Source: UBA12478 sp964513275 (GTDB lineage: Bacteria; Patescibacteriota; Patescibacteriia; UBA9934; GWF2-40-263). From it: 27,478 nt of DNA. Shown here one piece after another: positions 21,798-27,478 of the stretch (positions are counted from its first letter, which is position 1; the number at the start of each line of letters is the position of its first letter). A program made the translations under genes and the position numbers. The DNA is taken from contig CAZELN010000012.1 in NCBI GenBank assembly GCA_964513275.1, forward strand, positions 1 through 27,478, in the 5' to 3' direction. Below the pieces are notes generated by a model. The model had not been told where the DNA came from and ran no database searches. It saw nothing but the letters and a program-made list of their open reading frames with translations.

Positions 21798-22756
21798 CGA
21801 TAGCCGAACAACTCAAAGCAATCGTTGGCACGCGGATTCTTGAGAATGAGCTTATGAGCAAGCATACGAATTTTCGTATTGGCGGGTCGGCAAAATGGTT
21901 CGTCGAAGTACGATCGGTTGACGAGATTCAACAAGTTTTGGCAATGGCTAGCAAGAACCATCTCGCTACGTGCGTCTTTGGCGGTGGGTCAAACGTACTG
22001 GTGAGCGATCAAGGATTTGATGGAATCGTGATCAAGATGGCTATGCGCACGTACGATATTCAAGGCACTCACGTGCGTGCTGATGCAGGCGTGTTGTCCT
22101 CCGCCCTTGCACGAGCAACGGCAAACGCAGGACTCAAAGGACTCACGTGGGCGATCTCGCTTCCTGGGACGGTGGGTGGTGCTGTGCGTGGTAATGCTGG
22201 GTGTTTTGGTGGGGAAATGAAAGATCGATTGGTAAACGTACAGGTGCTCCGCGACGGGGCGATCATCGAGCTCACAGCCGACGAACTTGCGTTTGGCTAC
22301 CGTGAGTCGGCGATCAAACATTCTCATGACATCGTTTTGTCTGCGACGTTTGAACTCGAAGAAGGTGATGCCGCCGAGTTGAAAGCAGAGCTCGACGACA
22401 AGCTCATGAAACGAAAATTATCTCAGCCGCTTGGTGCGGGGTCTGCGGGATGCCTGTTCAAGAATTACGAAATTTCATCTGACGAGGAGCTGCAACGACT
22501 TGTCGAAAAACTCGATGTACCCCCAGAGATGCAGTCAGCTCGACGAATAAGTGCGGGCTGGCTCATCGACAAGTTAGTCTTAAAGGGCACGCAGATTGGC
22601 GGAGCCAAGGTGAGTGATGTCCATGGAAATTTTGTGCTCAATACAGGTTCGGCTACGGCAGACGAAGTCGTACAACTCATTGCACTCATTAAGACTCGCG
22701 CCCGTAACGAGTTTGGGATACAGTTGATTGAGGAGGTTCAATATATAGGATTTTAA
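21794..22756 (+). CDS. murB: UDP-N-acetylenolpyruvoylglucosamine reductase
   Basis: MurB reduces UDP-GlcNAc-enolpyruvate to UDP-MurNAc with NADPH and FAD, the step before MurC. The 320-residue product has the FAD-site motifs FRIGGSAKWF (27-36), FGGGSNVLVSD (62-72) and SLPGTVGGAVRGNAG (122-136), and the YRES tetrad (170-173) typical of type II enzymes. The catalytic Ser of SAGSxFKN is Cys220 (GSAGCLFKN). Ser-to-Cys at this site occurs in the family and can still donate a proton. About 20 extra residues follow (YEISSDEELQRLVEKLD). It overlaps murC by 4 nt and ends 2 nt before hpf. Confidence 0.94.
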   Translation: MTIAEQLKAIVGTRILENELMSKHTNFRIGGSAKWFVEVRSVDEIQQVLAMASKNHLATCVFGGGSNVLVSDQGFDGIVIKMAMRTYDIQGTHVRADAGVLSSALARATANAGLKGLTWAISLPGTVGGAVRGNAGCFGGEMKDRLVNVQVLRDGAIIELTADELAFGYRESAIKHSHDIVLSATFELEEGDAAELKAELDDKLMKRKLSQPLGAGSAGCLFKNYEISSDEELQRLVEKLDVPPEMQSARRISAGWLIDKLVLKGTQIGGAKVSDVHGNFVLNTGSATADEVVQLIALIKTRARNEFGIQLIEEVQYIGF

Positions 22757-22758
22757 CT

Positions 22759-23106
22759 ATGCGCATCATCTCGATCAAAGGTACCAACATGCCCCTTACC
22801 GACGCGATTAAGTCTCGGATTGAGGAACAAGCTAAAGCGCTCGAGAAATTGACACATTGGTTTGAACCGGCAGCGGAGTTAAGTGTTGAGGTTGGAAAAT
22901 CAACCAAGCACCATGCCAAAGGCCCATTTTATATCGCCGAGTTTCAGCTTCACGTTCCGGGTTCAGAATTACGCGCATCAACTCAGAAAGAGGACCTCTA
23001 TCACGCGATTGCCATCGCACGTGACCAGATACGCCGTCAGCTGAAGGATTACAAAAGAAAACTCAAGGATAAGCATGAGCGTGGAGGTCGGCCAGACAAA
23101 ATATAG
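22759..23106 (+). CDS. hpf: Ribosome hibernation promoting factor, short form
   Basis: The 115-residue product matches the HPF/RaiA (YfiA) family, which binds the 30S decoding region and inactivates ribosomes at rest. Supporting segments are MRIISIKGTNMPLTDAIKSR at the N-terminus, FYIAEFQLHVPGSELRAST in the middle and DLYHAIAIARDQIRRQLKDYKRKLKDK at the basic C-terminal helix. It lacks the long-form C-terminal dimerisation domain. It begins 2 nt after murB and ends before a strong terminator. secA follows, and hpf next to secA is common in bacteria. Confidence 0.93.
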   Translation: MRIISIKGTNMPLTDAIKSRIEEQAKALEKLTHWFEPAAELSVEVGKSTKHHAKGPFYIAEFQLHVPGSELRASTQKEDLYHAIAIARDQIRRQLKDYKRKLKDKHERGGRPDKI

Positions 23107-23114
23107 TCAGAATC

Positions 23115-23147
23115 GGCGGGGTCCTGTGATCCCGCCATTGTTTTTTT
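23115..23147 (+). terminator. Intrinsic terminator between hpf and secA
   Basis: A 9-bp stem GGCGGGGTC (23115-23123) and GATCCCGCC (23128-23136) with one G-U pair, loop CTGT, then a 7-T run at 23141-23147. It closes the murC-murB-hpf transcript. Confidence 0.9.
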
Positions 23148-23166
23148 CAAGAAAGTAATGGATAAT
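23138..23166 (+). promoter_or_regulatory. Putative secA promoter
   Basis: TTGTTT (23138-23143), inside the terminator tail, a 17-bp spacer, then GATAAT (23161-23166), ending 9 nt before ATG 23176. The spacing equals that of the other candidate leaderless promoters here and supports 23176 as the secA start. Confidence 0.45.
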
Positions 23167-23175
23167 CGTGCGCGT

Positions 23176-25929
23176 ATGTCAAAGATTTTGAAGGCCATTT
23201 TTGGCGATCCAAATAAGAAGCTTCTCACTGAGCTTGGAAAAGAGATTGAAAAAATCAATGCGCTCGAGAGTGGGTTACGGTCTTTGAGCGATGAACAATT
23301 AAAAACAAAAACTCAGGAGTTTAAGCATCGTCTTACCGCAGGAGAACTACTCGATGACCTTGTTCACGAATCGTTTGCCGTTGTGCGGGAAGCCGCCCGT
23401 CGTACGCTCGGTCAGCGTCATTTTGATGTGCAGCTCATCGGTGGACTGGTTCTACATCGTGGTCAGATCGCTGAGATGCGCACCGGAGAAGGAAAAACGC
23501 TCACTTCCACGCTTGCGCTTTATACGAATGCGTTGCGCGGGCAGGGCTGTCATCTTGTGACAGTCAACGACTATCTGGCCAAGCGCGATGCGGTTTGGAT
23601 GGGACAGATTTTTGATTTTCTTGGTTTGACAGTTGGTTGTATCCAGCAAGACGGGGGACTGATGTATGATGCCTCCTACAAACACGTGGAGGGAAGTCTC
23701 GAGGAAGGAATAGCAGACGACCAGCGAGATGAGACAGGGAGCTTCCATGTTCGTGAGGATTATTTGCGTCCGTGCTCACGCAAAGAGGCATATGCCGCCG
23801 ACATCACCTACGGGACAAACAATCAATTTGGATTCGATTACCTTCGCGACAACATGGCGCCGACACTCGAGTCGTGTGTGATGCGGGAACTCCACTACGC
23901 GATTGTCGACGAGATTGATTCCATCTTAATCGATGAGGCGCGCACGCCGCTCATCATTTCCGCCCCGGCAGAAAAATCCAACGACCTCTACTACCGATTC
24001 GCACAGATTATTGCCACTCTCAGCGAGAAAGAAGATTTCAACATCGATGAGAAGATGCGTGCATCCACACTCACTGAGGCTGGTATTGAGAAAATCGAAC
24101 GGACGCTCGGCATTGAAAATTTGTACGCGATTGATCAAGGAATCTATCAGCGTTTTGCCGATACGGCCTTGCGCGCTCGTGCGAATTACCAGCGCGATGT
24201 GCACTATGTCGTGAAGGATGGAGCCGTGATTATTGTTGATGAGTTTACCGGGCGTCTCATGCCAGGCCGTCGCTTCTCCGAAGGAATTCATCAGGCGATT
24301 GAAGCCAAGGAAGGCGTCGCCATCCAAAACGAGAGCCGCACCATGGCAACCATTACGTTCCAGAATCTATTCCGCATGTATCACAAGCTTTCGGGTATGA
24401 CGGGCACGGCTGCCACAGAAGCGGAAGAGTTCGCGAAAATTTACCATTTGGAAGTCGTCGAAATCCCGACGAACAGACCTGTTACGCGTATAGACGCCCA
24501 AGACCGAATCTACAAGACCGAGGCAGGGAAGTACCTGGCTCTCGCACGAGAGGTGAAGGCTTACCAAGAGAAAGGCCAGCCTGTTTTGATCGGCACGGTG
24601 AGCGTGGAAAAGAACGAAGGGCTGTCGTCGTTGTTTACAAAGGCAGGGATCAGGCATGAAGTATTGAACGCAAAGAACCACGCCCGCGAAGGAGAAATTA
24701 TTGCTCAAGCAGGGCGTAAAGGCGCGGTGACGATCGCCACCAACATGGCTGGACGCGGAGTCGATATTAAGCTTGGAGGAAATCCAGCTACAGAGGAAGA
24801 AGAGGAAGAAGTGAAGAAACTCGGCGGGCTGCATGTGGTAGGTACAGAGCGCCATGATTCTCGTCGCATCGACAACCAGTTGCGTGGACGTTCAGGCCGA
24901 CAAGGCGATCCGGGATACACACGGTTCTATCTGTCGATGGAAGACAGTCTCATGCGCATTTTCGGATCCGATCGCGCGAAGGGCATGATGGATCGGCTTG
25001 GGATTCCAGACGACCAACCGATTGAGGCGAAACTCATCACGAGTTCCATTGAGAAGGCGCAGGTACGCGTTGAAGGATATCATTTTGATGCGCGTAAACA
25101 TTTGCTTGAATACGATGACGTGCTCAACAAGCACCGTGAGATTATCTACGCACGGCGTCGTGAGGTGTTAGAGAGCTTTGCGAACGAGCCAGAGAAACTT
25201 CGTGATCGCATCCTAGACATCATTGAGGGCGAGGTGGAACAGATTGTGTTGTTTCACTCCTCAGAAGTCGGTGGTTCGGCCTGGGACGTGAAAGAGATTA
25301 TCGAATCGATCTCGACGATTGTTGCGCTTTCCGATGAACAGAAGCATGAACTTGCTTCGATCGGACAGTCTGCGGCGAAGGATAAAGAGGAACTTGCACA
25401 GGGTCGGTCGGAAGTGATCGGGAGGATCATGGAGATTATTCGTTCACAGTACGACAAGCTCTACGAGGTGTTCGAGGAGCGGAAGAATATGTACAGCATC
25501 GAACGCGCCGTGATCCTGCGAGCGGTCGATATGTTGTGGATCGATCATCTTGCCGCGATGACTGCCCTGCGAACAGGGATTGGCCTCCAAGGCTATGGTC
25601 AGCGCGATCCCCTCATCGAATACAAAAAAGAGGGTTACAACATGTTCCAGCACTTGCTTGGATCGATTAACAACGAGATCACACAAACGTTCTTCAAGTA
25701 CGCGAAGCATGCGGTGGACATGAAGGTGCAAGCGGAGCTGGGGCGATCAGTGTTTCAGAAAGCAGGTCTTGTTTTGCAAGGGGCACAGAAGACCAATGGT
25801 GGAAATGGAGACGGAGGTAGCCCCAGGCTTCAGCCTGGGGGATCGTCCGAAAAAGCCGGTCGTAATGATCCATGTCCCTGTGGGTCGGGGAAGAAGTATA
25901 AGAAGTGTCATCTCAATGGGAACGAATAA
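23176..25929 (+). CDS. secA: Preprotein translocase ATPase SecA
   Basis: SecA pushes preproteins through SecYEG using ATP. The product has 917 residues from ATG 23176. Key parts are MRTGEGKTLTSTLALYTNAL (Walker A), VTVNDYLAKRDA, VDEIDSILIDEARTPLIIS (Walker B region), TNMAGRGVDIKLGG, LRGRSGRQGDPG and a C-terminal zinc motif CPCGSGKKYKKCH. An extra stretch of about 35 residues (GLMYDASYKHVEGSLEEG, then HVREDYLRPC) precedes AYAADITYGTNN. I favour 23176 over an ATG at 23158 because MSKILKAIFGDPNKK is the usual SecA N-terminus and a promoter-like -10 overlaps the earlier codons. A short palindromic repeat encodes part of the Gly-rich linker at 25821-25840. Confidence 0.96.
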   Translation: MSKILKAIFGDPNKKLLTELGKEIEKINALESGLRSLSDEQLKTKTQEFKHRLTAGELLDDLVHESFAVVREAARRTLGQRHFDVQLIGGLVLHRGQIAEMRTGEGKTLTSTLALYTNALRGQGCHLVTVNDYLAKRDAVWMGQIFDFLGLTVGCIQQDGGLMYDASYKHVEGSLEEGIADDQRDETGSFHVREDYLRPCSRKEAYAADITYGTNNQFGFDYLRDNMAPTLESCVMRELHYAIVDEIDSILIDEARTPLIISAPAEKSNDLYYRFAQIIATLSEKEDFNIDEKMRASTLTEAGIEKIERTLGIENLYAIDQGIYQRFADTALRARANYQRDVHYVVKDGAVIIVDEFTGRLMPGRRFSEGIHQAIEAKEGVAIQNESRTMATITFQNLFRMYHKLSGMTGTAATEAEEFAKIYHLEVVEIPTNRPVTRIDAQDRIYKTEAGKYLALAREVKAYQEKGQPVLIGTVSVEKNEGLSSLFTKAGIRHEVLNAKNHAREGEIIAQAGRKGAVTIATNMAGRGVDIKLGGNPATEEEEEEVKKLGGLHVVGTERHDSRRIDNQLRGRSGRQGDPGYTRFYLSMEDSLMRIFGSDRAKGMMDRLGIPDDQPIEAKLITSSIEKAQVRVEGYHFDARKHLLEYDDVLNKHREIIYARRREVLESFANEPEKLRDRILDIIEGEVEQIVLFHSSEVGGSAWDVKEIIESISTIVALSDEQKHELASIGQSAAKDKEELAQGRSEVIGRIMEIIRSQYDKLYEVFEERKNMYSIERAVILRAVDMLWIDHLAAMTALRTGIGLQGYGQRDPLIEYKKEGYNMFQHLLGSINNEITQTFFKYAKHAVDMKVQAELGRSVFQKAGLVLQGAQKTNGGNGDGGSPRLQPGGSSEKAGRNDPCPCGSGKKYKKCHLNGNE
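25821..25840. repeat. Short palindrome in the secA C-terminal linker
   Basis: Arms CCCCAGGCT and AGCCTGGGG separated by TC, encoding SPRLQPGG between the Gly-rich stretch and the zinc motif. Its core, AGGCTTCAGCCT, resembles short REP-like palindromes recalled from other bacterial genomes. It keeps the reading frame open. Confidence 0.6.
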
Positions 25930-25955
25930 ATCGTTTTGAACTCCTCAGACAGTGG

Positions 25956-26093
25956 ATGCAGAAGAAGAGAAAGCCAGTCACCTCCGCTATTGGAGCTGTT
26001 CTTACAGATCACGTCTGGTACCAATTCACTCCCGACCATATTGAGCTGATCTACGAAGAGAAGTTTGGATACAATCGACAAACCGTGAGATAA
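25956..26093 (+). CDS. Doubtful small protein after secA
   Basis: A 45-residue ORF (MQKKRKPVTSAIGAVLTDHV onward) starts 26 nt after the secA stop. Upstream in-frame codons reach a GTG at 25905 inside secA, which would make 62 residues. The N-terminus is basic, and the rest (WYQFTPDHIELIYEEKFGYN) has the amphipathic and aromatic mix of a folded protein more than random sequence. No Shine-Dalgarno sequence or family match was seen. It may be a real small protein, a gene remnant, or chance. Confidence 0.35.
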   Translation: MQKKRKPVTSAIGAVLTDHVWYQFTPDHIELIYEEKFGYNRQTVR

Positions 26094-26101
26094 ATCAGGT
26101 G

Positions 26102-26110
26102 TGGTATAAT
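26102..26110 (+). promoter_or_regulatory. Extended -10 promoter of the glutamine synthetase gene
   Basis: TGGTATAAT, consensus extended -10. Transcription would start near 26117, only a few bases before the Shine-Dalgarno sequence. Confidence 0.65.
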
Positions 26111-26117
26111 TCCCTGC

Positions 26118-26127
26118 AAAGGAGGTG
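26118..26127 (+). promoter_or_regulatory. Ribosome-binding site bearing on the glutamine synthetase start
   Basis: AAAGGAGGTG lies 5 nt before TTG 26133 but 23 nt before ATG 26151. Spacing supports TTG, while protein homology supports ATG. Confidence 0.65.
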
Positions 26128-26132
26128 CTTAA

Positions 26133-27164
26133 TTGCTAACCTTTTTTCTTATGGCGAAAATTCAAGCGGAATACATTTGGCTCGATGGATACAAGCCAAC
26201 GCCTAGTCTCCGCTCCAAAACAAAAATTTTGGATGCTGATGAAGTGGCTCGTGATGGAGCTCCTGAGTGGGGCTTTGATGGATCGAGCACGCAACAAGCT
26301 GAGGGACGCTCAAGTGATTGTTTGCTCACACCCGTTCGAATCGTTCCAGATCCGATTCGCGGTGAGGGGAATATTCTGGTTTTGTGTGAGGTGATGAATC
26401 CTGATGGTTCACCACATGCCAGTAATGCCCGAGCGAGACTGCGTCAGATTACGCAGCAGACTATCGCCCATGAACCTTGGTTTGGGATCGAACAGGAGTA
26501 CACACTCTTCCAGGGACAGAAGCCATTGGCATGGCCAGAGGATGGAACACCTGGCTCACAAGGACCATATTATTGCGCCGTGGGAGCACAGAACATATAT
26601 GGCCGGGATCTTGTTGAAGATCACCTGAGCGCCTGCCTTGCCGCGGGACTTCATTTGAGTGGAATCAATGCGGAAGTGATGCCAGGCCAGTGGGAATTTC
26701 AAGTGGGGCCAGTAGGAGCGTTGGAGGTAGCTGATGAGCTCTGGATGGCGCGATGGTTGCTTGCACGACTTGGTGAGGACTATGGAATTCGGGTTTCGTT
26801 TGCTCCCAAACCGATACTTGGAGACTGGAATGGTGCCGGAGCTCATACAAATTTCAGTTCGCGAGACATGCGTTTGCCAGGCGGAATCAAAGCGGTTGAG
26901 GCGGCCTGTGAAAAACTCAAAGCGAAGCATGCTGAGCACATCGCTGTGTATGGAGCAGGAAACGAGGAACGTCTAACAGGAAAGCATGAGACATGTAGTA
27001 TCAGCGAGTTCCGATACGGAGTGAGCGATCGTGGAGCTTCTATCCGCATTCCGGTGTTCACGGCAAAAAACGGCTCAGGATACTTGGAAGATCGACGACC
27101 CGCGGCGAACATGGATCCATATCTTGTTTGTGCGAAGCTGTTGGAAACGGTTTGTCTTGGTTAG
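26133..27164 (+). CDS. Glutamine synthetase, type II (eukaryote-like)
   Basis: The enzyme makes glutamine from glutamate, ammonia and ATP. The 343-residue product is the short type II form known from eukaryotes and some bacteria (GlnII), not the roughly 470-residue type I. Motifs, numbered from TTG: EYIWLDGY (13-20), GFDGSST (47-53), WFGIEQEY (116-123), NAEVMPGQWEFQVGP (179-193), GAGAHTNFS (234-242), NEERLTGKHET (277-287), RGASIRIP (300-307) and LEDRRPAANMDPY (318-330). All expected active-site motifs look intact. The Shine-Dalgarno sequence fits TTG 26133, but homologues begin near ATG 26151 (MAKIQAEYIWLDG), so the start is open. It has its own promoter and no partner gene. Confidence 0.93.
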   Translation: MLTFFLMAKIQAEYIWLDGYKPTPSLRSKTKILDADEVARDGAPEWGFDGSSTQQAEGRSSDCLLTPVRIVPDPIRGEGNILVLCEVMNPDGSPHASNARARLRQITQQTIAHEPWFGIEQEYTLFQGQKPLAWPEDGTPGSQGPYYCAVGAQNIYGRDLVEDHLSACLAAGLHLSGINAEVMPGQWEFQVGPVGALEVADELWMARWLLARLGEDYGIRVSFAPKPILGDWNGAGAHTNFSSRDMRLPGGIKAVEAACEKLKAKHAEHIAVYGAGNEERLTGKHETCSISEFRYGVSDRGASIRIPVFTAKNGSGYLEDRRPAANMDPYLVCAKLLETVCLG

Positions 27165-27197
27165 CTGTTTAAGCAAAGCCCCCGAATGGCAGTTTTG

Positions 27198-27206
27198 TGA
27201 TAGACT
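27198..27206 (+). promoter_or_regulatory. Extended -10 promoter of the last gene
   Basis: TGATAGACT ends 9 nt before ATG 27216, the same form as the murC promoter. No Shine-Dalgarno sequence or -35 is visible. Confidence 0.5.
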
Positions 27207-27215
27207 GGTTTCCAT

Positions 27216-27478
27216 ATGCAATCTTTTCATCGCAAAGTGGTTATAGGAATTCTCACTATTATTGGCATTTTTGGTGCTATCATAGTGTTGCGTTTAAACA
27301 AGGGAAACGAGTCAAACCTCGTAGACGAATACCTAGTGAACACAATCGCGGTAGATCGAAATGCATGGACGACGTTACGTTCCTTGATGGCAAACACGGA
27401 CTACCGGTCTACCACCGTGATCGATGAACGCGCATTACTTCCGCGTGTGACAGAAGTCGAGCGCTGGGAGCTGTTTCA
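27216..27478 (+). CDS. Single-pass membrane protein, partial (runs off the window)
   Basis: An open frame starts at ATG 27216 and continues to the window end, at least 87 codons. It begins MQSFHRKVVIGILTIIGIFG, with a hydrophobic segment at about residues 9-25 (VIGILTIIGIFGAIIVL), then RLNKG and a polar part with NLVDEYLVNTIAVD and STTVIDERALLPRVTE. This fits an N-terminal membrane anchor with an external domain. I do not recognise the family. An extended -10 box lies 9 nt upstream. The rest of the gene is outside the window. Confidence 0.7.
   Translation, partial: MQSFHRKVVIGILTIIGIFGAIIVLRLNKGNESNLVDEYLVNTIAVDRNAWTTLRSLMANTDYRSTTVIDERALLPRVTEVERWELF

Noticed and set aside
23158..23175. Earlier secA start (MDNRAR)
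   Set aside because: A GATAAT promoter-like box overlaps these codons, and MSKILKAIFGD at 23176 matches normal SecA N-termini.

Overview
The window reads like a piece of a genome from the Candidate Phyla Radiation (Patescibacteria), possibly the Uhrbacteria/Magasanikbacteria side. This is inference from gene style only: a short GrpE with an N-terminal CxxC, a membrane-anchored Clp-like ATPase, divergent FolD, MurB and MurC, very tight gene packing, and no tRNA, rRNA, CRISPR or recognisable transposase. One 10-base run of N (9358-9367) marks an assembly gap inside a gene.

Layout. (1) 26-6047, plus: one operon, grpE - dnaK - YbaK-type deacylase - DHH-like phosphoesterase - dnaJ - tgt. After the 17-nt grpE/dnaK gap, spacings run from a 2-nt gap to a 4-nt overlap. 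(2) 6073-10519, plus: a coupled envelope operon of a small membrane protein, a membrane-anchored double-AAA Clp-like ATPase, a WecA/MraY-type phosphoglycosyltransferase and a DUF192 lipoprotein. (3) 10550-12776, plus: rplU with a perfect inverted repeat in its leader, a terminator, then an ABC exporter. (4) 12775-15174, minus: dnaB - ybaB - recR. (5) 15224-16815, plus: an amino-acid permease and a small four-helix membrane protein. (6) 16830-18951, minus: glyA - folD. (7) 19068-20441, plus: a self-contained, GC-rich single-gene cassette for a beta-propeller-like protein of unknown function. (8) 20460-23106, plus: murC - murB - hpf. (9) 23138-27164, plus: secA, a doubtful small ORF, and a type II glutamine synthetase. 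(10) 27216 to the end: the start of an unknown single-pass membrane protein.

How the genes work together. Most products are housekeeping: protein folding (DnaK/DnaJ/GrpE), envelope building (MurB, MurC, glycosyltransferase, SecA), replication and repair (DnaB, RecR, YbaB), one-carbon and nitrogen metabolism (GlyA, FolD, glutamine synthetase), and translation (L21, Tgt, HPF).

Three signals go beyond plain annotation. First, the Clp-like ATPase has two N-terminal membrane helices, and the aromatic pore-loop motifs appear to be missing from both AAA rings. Second, palindromic repeat elements lie inside genes or leaders: an in-frame element in tgt, a short one in the secA linker, and a perfect 20-bp inverted repeat before rplU. 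Third, an extended -10 box (TGnTAnnnT) recurs 6-12 nt before start codons with no Shine-Dalgarno sequence, which suggests that many mRNAs here are leaderless.
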